This document shows positions 50,805-59,679 of a DNA stretch of 64,000 bases, piece after piece. Under the pieces are notes generated by a model. The model had not been told where the DNA came from. It saw only the letters and a program-made list of their open reading frames with translations, and searched no databases. The translations under genes and the position numbers were made by a program. The DNA is from Chitinophagaceae bacterium UBA1930 (GTDB lineage Bacteria > Bacteroidota > Bacteroidia > Chitinophagales > Chitinophagaceae), in the NCBI GenBank assembly GCA_002337145.1, contig DDFK01000004.1:248001-312000 (forward strand), in the 5' to 3' direction. The first letter of the stretch is position 1. Each line of letters begins with the position of its first letter.

Positions 50805-51473
50805 GTGGAAGCTAATTTTTCTGTTACGGAAGAAAACTATATCAAGGCCATTTACCATTTGCAAAAAGCCGATGGCAATGTGGGCACCAATGAAGTTGCT
50901 GCGGAACTGAATACCAAAGCTGCTTCGGTAACAGATATGTTGAAGAAACTGAAACAGAAAAAGGTACTGAATTACGAGAAGTATCATGGCTTTAGCCTGA
51001 GCAGCCAGGGCAGGAAGATAGCATTGGGCATTGTACGCAAGCATAGGCTATGGGAGTTTTTTCTGGTGGAGAAACTGCAGTTTGGTTGGGACGAAGTACA
51101 TGCAATGGCTGAGGAACTGGAGCATGTATCGAGCAAGAAATTGATTGACAAGCTGGATGATTTTTTGGGTAACCCCAAGTTTGACCCCCATGGCGATCCC
51201 ATACCCGATGTGAATGGCAAGATGGTGGCCCTGCCACAGGTAAACCTTACGGACTTGCCTGTGAACCAACAGGCCCAGGTATCTTCCGTTGGCATACAGT
51301 CCACCGCCCTGCTAGAGCTGCTGAAGCATAAACAGATTGCCATAGGCACCCAGTTGCAAGTGAAGAAGCAATTTGCCTTTGACCATTCCATTGAAATAAA
51401 GATAAAGGGCCATGCCGCTTTTATCATTAGCCAGCAACTGGCACAGGCACTGTTTGTACAAGTGATGGAATAA
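50805..51473 (+). CDS. DtxR/MntR-family metal-dependent regulator
   Basis: A 222-residue regulator. The N-terminal winged helix (VTEENYIKAIYHLQKADGNV, VAAELNTKAASVTDMLKKLK) and the metal-binding dimerisation domain (RKHRLWEFFLVEKLQFGWDE, AEELEHVSSKKLIDKLDDFL, NPKFDPHGDPIP) match the DtxR family. The C-terminus (about 150-222) resembles a FeoA/SH3-like domain. The start is a GTG at 50805. It precedes an Nramp-type transporter gene by 42 bases, so manganese or iron is the likely ligand. A 20-bp palindrome on its promoter supports autoregulation (inference). Confidence 0.93.
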   Translation: MEANFSVTEENYIKAIYHLQKADGNVGTNEVAAELNTKAASVTDMLKKLKQKKVLNYEKYHGFSLSSQGRKIALGIVRKHRLWEFFLVEKLQFGWDEVHAMAEELEHVSSKKLIDKLDDFLGNPKFDPHGDPIPDVNGKMVALPQVNLTDLPVNQQAQVSSVGIQSTALLELLKHKQIAIGTQLQVKKQFAFDHSIEIKIKGHAAFIISQQLAQALFVQVME

Positions 51474-51515
51474 CAGTAGCCGAGCTTTATAAAATATATA
51501 AACCAATTACAAACC

Positions 51516-53399
51516 ATGCGTCAACATATTCCTATAGAAAACTCATTGGGCGATGTGCATGAAACCGTTGATACCACAAAGCCCCGTAAAGGCATTAAAC
51601 GCTTGCTGGCCTATATAGGCCCGGCCTATTTGGTTAGTGTGGGCTATATGGACCCAGGCAACTGGGCTACGGACTTGCAGGGCGGTGCACAGTTTGGCTA
51701 TCAGCTTATATGGGTATTGTTAATGAGCAACCTGATGGCTTTGTTACTACAGGGGCTATCGGCCAGGTTGGGTATTGTGCGCAGAAAGGACCTTGCACAG
51801 GCCAATAGGGAAACCTACCCGCCATTGGTTAATTTTTGCCTGTATATACTTGCGGAAATAGCCATTGCAGCATGCGACCTGGCAGAAGTGCTGGGCATGG
51901 CCTTGGGCATACATTTGTTGACGGGGCTGCCGTTGATATGGGGCGTGGCCATAACGGTGCTTGACACTTTTTTGCTGTTATGGCTGCAACGGTTTGGCAT
52001 ACGCAAGCTGGAGGCATTTATTATAGTGCTGGTATTGATTATAGGTGGCTCTTTTTTGATAGAGCTGTTTTTGGTGAAACCTGTAATGGGCCATGTGGTT
52101 AAGGGTTTTGTGCCGGGCAAGTTGAATAAGGAGGCATTGTATATAGCCGTAGGCATTATTGGTGCCACGGTTATGCCGCATAACCTGTACCTGCATAGTG
52201 CATTGGTGCAGACACGTAAGATAGGGGAGGACAAGGCCAGCATACGCAAGGCGATTAAGTACAATTTAATTGACAGTACCATTGCATTGAATGCCGCATT
52301 TTTTGTAAATGCGGGCATATTGGTATTGGCAGCATCGGCCTTTTTTACCACGGGCAATACCGGTGTGGCCAAGATTGAGGATGCACACCGTTTGTTGGCC
52401 CCCTTGCTGGGCACACAGGTGGCACCCATACTGTTTGCCGTGGCCCTGATTGCCGCCGGGCAAAGCAGTACCGTTACCGGTACACTGGCCGGGCAGATAG
52501 TGATGGAGGGCTACCTGAAGCTACGCATAAACCCCTTGCTGCGCCGGTTGATAACAAGGCTGCTGGCCATTGTACCTGCAGTATTGGTGATATGGGTGTA
52601 TGGCGATGCCAAGGTAGATGCATTGCTGGTATTTAGCCAGGTGATATTGAGCATGCAACTGGGTTTTGCAGTGATACCGCTGATACATTTTGTAAGCGAC
52701 AAGAAGGAGATGGGCGAGTTTGCCATAAAGCCGTTTACCAAAATAGCCGCTTGGCTGGTGGCCATTGTACTGGTTTTCCTGAATGTGAAAATGGTGGCAG
52801 AGCAAGTGATGGAAGTGTTTAAGGCAGATGGCATGATGGGCTGGAAGATTGCCATTGTTGTGTTTGCATTGTTTTTTATATGGCTGTTTTTGATGATGAC
52901 TTTTTTGCCCATTGTACGCAGGCATATGCAAAAGGCATCCGTAAAAATACATGGCAATACAAAGCCATTGCTGAACCTTGCCGTGGCACCCGTGCATACC
53001 ATTGCCTTGGCATTGGACTTTAGTGACCATGATGAACGGATTGTTGCCTATGCCTTATCGCAGGGAACAAAAAGCACCAAGTATGTGTTATTGCATGTGG
53101 TGGAGAGTGCCTCGGCAAAATACCTGGGCGAGCAGACCGATGACAACGAAACGAGGTTGGATAAGGAACGTTTGCAAAGCTATGCCCAGCAGTTGCAGGT
53201 GCTGGGCTACACTGCATCTGCAGCCATTGGCTACCGCAGCCGGGTAAAGGAAATTGTGCGTATGGTAAAAGAGGCTAATGCCGGTATGCTGGTAATGGGT
53301 GCACACCGCCATGCGGGGCTAAAGGATTACCTGTTTGGCGAAACCATAGAAGCCGTTAGGCATAGCCTGGATATACCTGTGTTGATTGTGAATGTGTAA
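51516..53399 (+). CDS. mntH: Nramp divalent metal transporter fused to a UspA domain
   Basis: A 627-residue protein. Residues about 30-480 are an Nramp transporter with about 11-12 helices; the metal motifs are DPGNW at 46-50 (GYMDPGNWATDLQG) and MPHNLYLHSALV at 220-231. The last 135 residues (from about 493: HTIALALDFSDHDERIVAYA to SLDIPVLIVNV) are a universal stress protein domain, with the GAHRHAGLKDYLFGETIEAV nucleotide-loop-like segment. The transporter imports manganese or iron with protons; the UspA part may sense nucleotide. It follows the DtxR-type regulator by 42 bases and is probably in its operon. Confidence 0.92.
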   Translation: MRQHIPIENSLGDVHETVDTTKPRKGIKRLLAYIGPAYLVSVGYMDPGNWATDLQGGAQFGYQLIWVLLMSNLMALLLQGLSARLGIVRRKDLAQANRETYPPLVNFCLYILAEIAIAACDLAEVLGMALGIHLLTGLPLIWGVAITVLDTFLLLWLQRFGIRKLEAFIIVLVLIIGGSFLIELFLVKPVMGHVVKGFVPGKLNKEALYIAVGIIGATVMPHNLYLHSALVQTRKIGEDKASIRKAIKYNLIDSTIALNAAFFVNAGILVLAASAFFTTGNTGVAKIEDAHRLLAPLLGTQVAPILFAVALIAAGQSSTVTGTLAGQIVMEGYLKLRINPLLRRLITRLLAIVPAVLVIWVYGDAKVDALLVFSQVILSMQLGFAVIPLIHFVSDKKEMGEFAIKPFTKIAAWLVAIVLVFLNVKMVAEQVMEVFKADGMMGWKIAIVVFALFFIWLFLMMTFLPIVRRHMQKASVKIHGNTKPLLNLAVAPVHTIALALDFSDHDERIVAYALSQGTKSTKYVLLHVVESASAKYLGEQTDDNETRLDKERLQSYAQQLQVLGYTASAAIGYRSRVKEIVRMVKEANAGMLVMGAHRHAGLKDYLFGETIEAVRHSLDIPVLIVNV

Positions 53400-53619
53400 C
53401 CATTGTATGTTGTATATGCATGCATGGCTGGCAGTGCCTGTTATGCATGCAACGGGGTTCGGGTTGTTGCTTTTAGGGGCTTTTGCATGCTTGGCACGGC
53501 CATGGTGCAAACAGGGTTGCTGCCCATTAGTAACAAGTACCATTAGTTACCGCTTTAATAATTATATTGTATTTAATGTGTATTCTATTTTATTACTATA
53601 CTAATAACCTATTGCCTGT

Positions 53620-54345
53620 TTAGCACCGGCCCATGGCCACAATGGCTACAGGCAGCCATGCCGCATCCATAAGGGGTGCTATACTGTTGCGGTTGGTGGT
53701 AATGTATTCCAGGGCCAGGGCCACAATGGCCATGGTGCCCTTTTCAAAACCCGTATGCAGCAGTAGTTGTGCCGGTGGCAAAAGGGCATTGGTATAGGCC
53801 ATGCTGTGCTGCCCTACTGCTACCGTGCAGCCCGTGGCTGCCCTTGCATTAAAACTGCAGCCCACTGCTATTGCTTTTAATATGACCGTGCCGGTATGGG
53901 CAGGTGCATTTATCTGTTTGGCAGGGTTCATTGCAGGCAGGTTCATGGTTAGCTTACCATTTGGGTGGTTGCTTAAACCAATATTTACCAATAGGCAATC
54001 CCGCATGTCTACCAACTGGTTCACATTGCATACGCCGCTGGCATAGGGCGTTAAGGGCCAATCTAGTGCCTGGCTGTTGTGGTGGTACTGCTTCAGCATC
54101 CAGCCCCGTACATGGTTGTAGTTGCTGCGGTTGGGCTTATACAAAATATGCCCGGCCAAGGCCTGCAGCATCTGGCTGCCGTAGCGTGATATGGTGCCAA
54201 ACCCCGTGTTGATGGCACTGGGCGGCTGTCTTTGTTTTGGACTTTTGGGTGCAGGCTTGCTGCGTACATAGGTAATACCGTTTACGGTATAAAAAACCAA
54301 GTTGCCAATTGCCCCGCTGAGTGCCCCATTGCTTATACGTGCCAT
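53620..54345 (-). CDS. Hypothetical protein, probable DUF6266 relative
   Basis: A 241-residue protein starting ARISNGALSGAIGNLVFYTVNGITYVRSKP, a pattern I associate with DUF6266 proteins (Gly-rich start, then a YVRSxP segment), followed by RQPPSAINTGFGTISRYGSQ. The rest has Asn and His rich stretches (YKPNRSNYNHVRGWMLKQYHH) and ends in a Gly/Cys tail. No catalytic motif is visible and function is unknown. It lies on the opposite strand between the metal transporter and the RHS cassette, and nothing ties it functionally to either. The family call is moderate. Confidence 0.6.
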   Translation of the reverse strand: MARISNGALSGAIGNLVFYTVNGITYVRSKPAPKSPKQRQPPSAINTGFGTISRYGSQMLQALAGHILYKPNRSNYNHVRGWMLKQYHHNSQALDWPLTPYASGVCNVNQLVDMRDCLLVNIGLSNHPNGKLTMNLPAMNPAKQINAPAHTGTVILKAIAVGCSFNARAATGCTVAVGQHSMAYTNALLPPAQLLLHTGFEKGTMAIVALALEYITTNRNSIAPLMDAAWLPVAIVAMGRC

Positions 54346-54759
54346 ATACTAACAATTAATGCGTTAATACAATGCGGTGCATAGTTGGGCCGTAAACATA
54401 TAGTTAAAATTAAGCAACCATGGGGTGTGTTGGGTATGGGTTCGTATTAAAGTTATATTAAAAATGTATCAACACCCCAATAAGCCACATTGTTGTGGAT
54501 TGATATGGTGTTGATGTGGGTTTGATGTGGTGTTGGTGGCTATTTGGGGTAGGCCCATGCAAGATACTGCTTGGGCTGTATTGCAGCTGTGGTGAGTGTT
54601 GCATGCTATTTTTTGAATTATGTTTTATTTAAATGTATTATGTCTTAACCTAGCAATAACAAAAAATATTTTTTGTTATGTGATGGCTGCCTATATATTT
54701 GCCTCTACAACACGGTACCCCCACTGCCGGCAGCTCAAACATCCAAAACCTGAACCCTT
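54346..54759. other. Intergenic region, 414 bases, before RHS cassette
   Basis: No gene is seen. It holds a loose inverted repeat (54474-54487 with 54536-54550, ACCCCAATAAGCCAC against GTGGCTATTTGGGGT) bracketing GT-rich direct repeats (GATGTGG), and the RHS-cassette promoter near its right end. Confidence 0.65.
54673..54701 (+). promoter_or_regulatory. Promoter of the three-gene RHS cassette
   Basis: TTG (54673-54675), an 18-base spacer and TATATTTG (54694-54701) make a full Bacteroidota -33/-7 promoter, identical in layout to that of the beta-lactamase gene. The leader to the ATG at 54760 would be about 50 bases. Confidence 0.7.
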
Positions 54760-56187
54760 ATGCGTGCAGCAGTGGCGGCGGCTTTTATGGCCATCCTTAT
54801 ATCCATCGTGGGCCATGGCCAAACGGCCGTAACGGGTAATGCATTGGAACTGCCAGCAAATACCGCATCCAAGTTCCTCGGTTCCATCACCAACAAATTC
54901 TCCAAGCTACAAAGCAATATCACCAAACAGACAGAGGGCTATCTTGACAGGCTTGAGAAGCAGGAAGCCAGACTCTGCAAAAAGCTCCAGAAAAAAGACA
55001 GCATTGCAGCCAGGAAACTCTTCCAGGACAATGCAAGGAAATACGCCGCCATGCGTGCCCGCCTGCATGCTGCAGACAGCACGGATATCAAACTGAAGGA
55101 ATACCTGCCCCACTACGATACCCTAAAGACATCGCTTGCTTTCATGGACAAGGCAGCAGCAGGCAACCCCGAACTGCAACAGCAGCTAGGCAGGGCAAAA
55201 GGCCAGCTGCAACAGTTCGGCAACAAGATGCAGGTGGCCAATGAAATAAAGAAACAATTAAAAGAAAGGAAGCAACAACTTGCCGCACAGCTGCAGCAGT
55301 TCGGCATGGGCAAGGAACTGATGGCCATGAACAGGGAAGTGTACTACTATGGGCAGCAACTGAACGAGTACAAGGCCATGCTGAACGACCCCAAGAAGAT
55401 AGAGCAGAAGGCCCTTGCCCTGTTGAAGGGCAGCAGCCTGTACCAGGGCTTCATGAAAAACAACAGCATGCTGGCACAACTATTTAAGTTACCCGATAAC
55501 TACGGTACCCCCGAAAGCCTGGCCGGCCTGCAGACGGTGGCCGGTGTGCAGCAACTGCTCAATGGCCGTGCAGCCGCAGGCGGCCCCAATGCCGGCCAGG
55601 CCATGCAACAGGGCATGCAGCAGGCACAGTCCCAACTGAAATCATTAAAAGACAGGATCAACAAACTGGGCGGTGGCAGCAGCAATATGGACATGCCCAA
55701 CTTCACCCCCAACAAACAGAAGACAAAGACCTTTTTGCAGCGGCTGGAATACGGCATGAACATCCAGACCCAGAAAGTGCACGGCATACTGCCCACCACC
55801 ACCGACATCGCACTCACGGCAGGCTATAAACTCAACGACAAGAGCACCATCGGCATCGGAGCCAGCTACAAGCTGGGCTGGGGCACGGGCATACAGGACA
55901 TACACCTTACCAGCCAGGGCATGGGCCTGAGGAGCTTTGTGGACGTGAAACTCAAAGGCAGCTTCTGGCTGAGCGGCGGCTACGAGATGAACTACCTGCA
56001 GGCCTTCACCAGCTACGAGCAACTGTACAACACACAGGCATGGCAACGCAGCGGGTTGGTGGGGCTGACGAAGAAGTACCGGATAGGGAAGAAGACGAAC
56101 AATATACAGGTGCTGTGGGACTTCTTGAGCTACAGCCAGCAGCCACGTGCGGAGGCAATAAAATTTAGGATCGGTTATAAATTATAA
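54760..56187 (+). CDS. Exported coiled-coil protein with C-terminal beta-barrel-like part
   Basis: A 475-residue protein. A signal peptide (residues about 1-21: RAAVAAAFMAILISIVGHGQ) is followed by a long, Gln/Lys/Leu-rich coiled-coil region (about 40-220, e.g. LKERKQQLAAQLQQFGMGKE), then a Gly/Gln linker (about 265-300). From about 330 to the end the sequence alternates amphipathic strands (TDIALTAGYKLNDKSTIGIG, SFWLSGGYEMNYLQAF) and ends AIKFRIGYKL, like a small outer membrane barrel. I do not recognise a named family. It starts the RHS cassette (41 bases before the next gene), so it may anchor or export the RHS proteins. The GC content is visibly higher than its surroundings. Confidence 0.72.
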   Translation: MRAAVAAAFMAILISIVGHGQTAVTGNALELPANTASKFLGSITNKFSKLQSNITKQTEGYLDRLEKQEARLCKKLQKKDSIAARKLFQDNARKYAAMRARLHAADSTDIKLKEYLPHYDTLKTSLAFMDKAAAGNPELQQQLGRAKGQLQQFGNKMQVANEIKKQLKERKQQLAAQLQQFGMGKELMAMNREVYYYGQQLNEYKAMLNDPKKIEQKALALLKGSSLYQGFMKNNSMLAQLFKLPDNYGTPESLAGLQTVAGVQQLLNGRAAAGGPNAGQAMQQGMQQAQSQLKSLKDRINKLGGGSSNMDMPNFTPNKQKTKTFLQRLEYGMNIQTQKVHGILPTTTDIALTAGYKLNDKSTIGIGASYKLGWGTGIQDIHLTSQGMGLRSFVDVKLKGSFWLSGGYEMNYLQAFTSYEQLYNTQAWQRSGLVGLTKKYRIGKKTNNIQVLWDFLSYSQQPRAEAIKFRIGYKL

Positions 56188-56227
56188 ATACAACAAATTA
56201 ATATAACAGTTAATATAAATAGATGCA

Positions 56228-59200
56228 ATGATGCGAGCAAGATTTTTGACCCTAACCTTTTTATTGGCATCCTGCTGTTTCAGGGTGCATGCACAGCCAT
56301 CCAACGACATCACTTTAAGGCCCGTTGTGCCACCAAACCCTAATGCGGCTGCTTTGGGCAAGTATGGCGAGGTACCGGTATCCCTTTATACGGGTGTGCC
56401 CAATATATCGGTACCGATTTACGAAATCAGTACTGGCCGTATAAAAGTGCCCATTGCACTCAGCTACCATGCAGGTGGCATAAGGGTAGAGGAGTCCGCG
56501 TCCTGGGTAGGGCTGGGCTGGTCGCTACAGGCAGGTGGTGTTATTACCCGTACATTGAGGGGCAGGCCCGATGATGATAATGCAACCATACCAGGCGGCT
56601 ATTTCAACTATTTTGATGAGATGACGGTAGCCAAGCTAATAGAGGGCCCTAATATGCCTGCATCGGTGGACTCCATGAAATGGTACAGCAACAGGCAATA
56701 CCAGGCCACCGAACGGCTGGTTGATGCGGAACCCGACCTTTTTACCCTGAATGCCCCTGGCTTAAGCTGCAAATTTTACTATAACCAAGAAAGGAAAAAG
56801 TTCTTTACAGTGCCTGCTTCCAAAATTGACATCAGTTTTACAGGTGATGCGGTATCGGGCCTGGAATGGCAGGTGATTGACCAGAATGGGTTGATTTACC
56901 ATTTCAGGTCAAGGGAAACCACGCATGTATCATGGGATTCGCGTATAGAGAGCGACTTGGCCACTTCTTGGTTCCTGAGTGTTATCGAGGATCCGCTAAC
57001 AGGCCGCTCGGTTGCTTTTTCCTATACCGTACCAACATCTTCCAGCGAATACACCAATGGGGTAAGCGAGGTGAGCTACTTTCCCATGACAGCAGGAACG
57101 GCAACCCCTTCCACCTCACTGATTGCCCATTCGAGCATGATGAAGCAGTTGCGTTTGCAAAAAATTACGTTTAACGAGGGCGAAGTGGTTTTTACACCCC
57201 AGACCGGAATGCGGTTGGATATGTCCAACGATCAGGCACTGGGAGAAATTACCGTAAAGAACTATTTGGGCAATACCATTAAACGTTGCGAATTCAAGAC
57301 CTCTTATTTTGACGGTGGTGCAGGTTATCTGCCACCCCAAAGCAATATTCCCGCACCTGCCTATTGCAGGTACCGGCTTAAGCTGGATGAGCTATGGTTT
57401 AACAATGCCGATGCAACCGATAAAAATGTATACAAGTTTGCCTACAATGAAACCATGGTAAACAGGGTATCGCTTGACCAGGACAGGTGGGGCTATTACA
57501 ATGCGGCGGGCAACCAGCACCTGGTAGATGCATTTGATATACCCATTGGCAGCCAGGTGGTGCATTTGGCCGGTGGCGATAGGGAAGTAAACAGGTTCCG
57601 CAACCAAATAGGCATGCTGCAGCGTATTACCTACCCGACCGGTGGCTACAGCGATTTTGAATACGAAACCAATTGCTGGAGCAGTGCAGCTGCAACTGGT
57701 GGCAGCTACCAGTTAGTGGATGAAAGCTATTCCATACACCACCCCGACAATGTGGAAATGGTAGGCGGGCTGGCACATTCCTACACGGAGCAGGCATTTA
57801 CCGTAAATGCTTCATCCAACTGTAGCAGCGACCCTTTAGCGGCACATTGCTGGGGGAAGGTGGACATAGACCCTGACCCGGACCCCAATTTCTGCCCTTC
57901 GCAAAACATGAATATCTCTTTCCGCGTACAGGGCACCGACCCAGGTAACCAGAACATCAGCTATGAACTTTCCGGACCCTCCTTTTCTTATTACCTGCCT
58001 GCGGGCAATTACAAACTGATACTGGACATTACGCATTGCTACGAAGGTTACATTAGCCTGGTAGGTGCGGTAATGCACCTGCACAACTGTACCTATGTGG
58101 TCAATTCTAGCCCGGTGGTAAACCATTATGTGGGTGGCTTGCGTATAAAGTCCATTGTATCCAACGACAACATTACTGGAGTTGCCACAAAGAAAACCTA
58201 CGATTATTCCATAGGGGGGGATGGCTTGTTTTCAAGTGGCTCCGTACCCTCTGCAATGATCAACAACTATGAAATCACAAAGTATGACGGAGATTCTCCC
58301 TTAAACGGCCCCCCTATGATCAATAAATATTTCAAAAGACAGTCCTACTCCTGCATACCGCTGGCCACTACCAAGGGCAGCAATATTGGCTACAGCAAGG
58401 TAAGGGAAACCGAATGGGATGGCAACACGGCCAAGGGCTTTACCAATTACCAGTTTACCGACCCGCAACAGTATCCTGATATCAGCAACCCTAACAACCA
58501 GTTGCCTTTTAAGCCCATAACCAGCAGGGACTATATGCAGGGCGAAATACTGGGCAAGGAAGTATATGCCATAAAGAATGGTGCCCCTTATTTGTTGAAA
58601 AGGGTAGAAAACGAATACATCAATATCATGGATACAACACAGGCAACCAGCAGTTACGGTTTTACCGGGGCCATGATAGCAGGGTATCTCGGAGAGATAT
58701 GGGAAGGCGTCCTTCCCTTTAACGGCAATGTGGATGACGGCATGCAACTGGGTATTTACAAAGAATTTATGGATATAGCACTGCTTTCAAAAACAACCGA
58801 AACCACTTTTGACAGTGAAGTGCCCACCAAATCCATTGCGGTTGTTACGGATTATAGCTATAGCCCCAAAAACCTGCAGCAGAACAAAACGGTAACTTAT
58901 GTACAGAGTAGTGGTAGCGAAAAAAAGACCACCCAAATAAAATACCCATTGGACTATTTTGCTGCCGGATGGGGTACCGTGAATGCCACGATGGCCCCTT
59001 TAAGGGCCCTGGCAGGTGCCAACATCATTAACCAGCCTGTTGAAGTGAAAAGCTTTGTGGGTGGGAATATCTTTTCAACCGACAGGGTAACTGCTTCCAA
59101 CTTTACTGCGTTCAATGGTACCAATCTATTGCCTAACACTGTGTACCGGTTGGAGGACCCCTATATAACGGCACCCGCTACTACCATTTCTGCAAACCAA

Positions 59201-59659
59201 AGCGGCAACCTGTACCTGAACCCCAGCATGAAGCCCGCATTGGAGATAATGACCTACGACCCAAATGGGAATATTCTTGACCAGAAACTGAGTGGCAATA
59301 TAACCGAGACCTATTTGTGGGGCTATAGGAACAGCAGCCCCGTAGCAAAAATTGTTGGCAGCAGCTACAATGCACTGAACGAACTGGTGAACATGAGTGT
59401 GCTGAACAATGAACTGGGGCAGTACACGGAGCAACAGATAAGGGCCGAACTGGACCTACTGCGTACCAGGTTGCCCAATGCCATGGTAACCACTTATACT
59501 TATAAACCATTGGTAGGCATGACCACCATGACCGATGTGAACGGCAAAACGGTGTACTACGAGTACGACAGTTTTAACAGGCTGAAACTGATACGCGACA
59601 AGGATGGCAACATACTAAAGACATTTGATTACAAGTACCAGCAAAACCCTAACCAGTAA
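56228..59659 (+). CDS. RHS-type secreted protein, N-terminal half of split RHS pair
   Basis: A 1143-residue protein with a signal peptide (MRARFLTLTFLLASCCFRVH, cleavage before QPSND; a Cys-Cys could also form a lipobox). The early segment AAALGKYGEVPVSLYTGVPN ISVPIYEISTGRIKVPIALS YHAGGIRVEE is characteristic of Bacteroidota RHS-repeat proteins. Tyr/Asp-rich strands follow, and only near the end do typical YD repeats appear (VYYEYDSFNRLKLIRDKDGN). The protein ends there, without a core or toxin tip; the next gene, 20 bases on, supplies them. So the RHS shell seems to be made from two polypeptides, a layout that recalls TcB/TcC (comparison only). Confidence 0.85.
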   Translation: MMRARFLTLTFLLASCCFRVHAQPSNDITLRPVVPPNPNAAALGKYGEVPVSLYTGVPNISVPIYEISTGRIKVPIALSYHAGGIRVEESASWVGLGWSLQAGGVITRTLRGRPDDDNATIPGGYFNYFDEMTVAKLIEGPNMPASVDSMKWYSNRQYQATERLVDAEPDLFTLNAPGLSCKFYYNQERKKFFTVPASKIDISFTGDAVSGLEWQVIDQNGLIYHFRSRETTHVSWDSRIESDLATSWFLSVIEDPLTGRSVAFSYTVPTSSSEYTNGVSEVSYFPMTAGTATPSTSLIAHSSMMKQLRLQKITFNEGEVVFTPQTGMRLDMSNDQALGEITVKNYLGNTIKRCEFKTSYFDGGAGYLPPQSNIPAPAYCRYRLKLDELWFNNADATDKNVYKFAYNETMVNRVSLDQDRWGYYNAAGNQHLVDAFDIPIGSQVVHLAGGDREVNRFRNQIGMLQRITYPTGGYSDFEYETNCWSSAAATGGSYQLVDESYSIHHPDNVEMVGGLAHSYTEQAFTVNASSNCSSDPLAAHCWGKVDIDPDPDPNFCPSQNMNISFRVQGTDPGNQNISYELSGPSFSYYLPAGNYKLILDITHCYEGYISLVGAVMHLHNCTYVVNSSPVVNHYVGGLRIKSIVSNDNITGVATKKTYDYSIGGDGLFSSGSVPSAMINNYEITKYDGDSPLNGPPMINKYFKRQSYSCIPLATTKGSNIGYSKVRETEWDGNTAKGFTNYQFTDPQQYPDISNPNNQLPFKPITSRDYMQGEILGKEVYAIKNGAPYLLKRVENEYINIMDTTQATSSYGFTGAMIAGYLGEIWEGVLPFNGNVDDGMQLGIYKEFMDIALLSKTTETTFDSEVPTKSIAVVTDYSYSPKNLQQNKTVTYVQSSGSEKKTTQIKYPLDYFAAGWGTVNATMAPLRALAGANIINQPVEVKSFVGGNIFSTDRVTASNFTAFNGTNLLPNTVYRLEDPYITAPATTISANQSGNLYLNPSMKPALEIMTYDPNGNILDQKLSGNITETYLWGYRNSSPVAKIVGSSYNALNELVNMSVLNNELGQYTEQQIRAELDLLRTRLPNAMVTTYTYKPLVGMTTMTDVNGKTVYYEYDSFNRLKLIRDKDGNILKTFDYKYQQNPNQ

Positions 59660-59679
59660 ACCCTACCAATAATACATTT

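Noticed and set aside
53400..53619. Inverted GCATGC words in the gap after mntH
   Set aside because: Several short palindromes occur but no consistent stem with a T run or repeat register could be formed.
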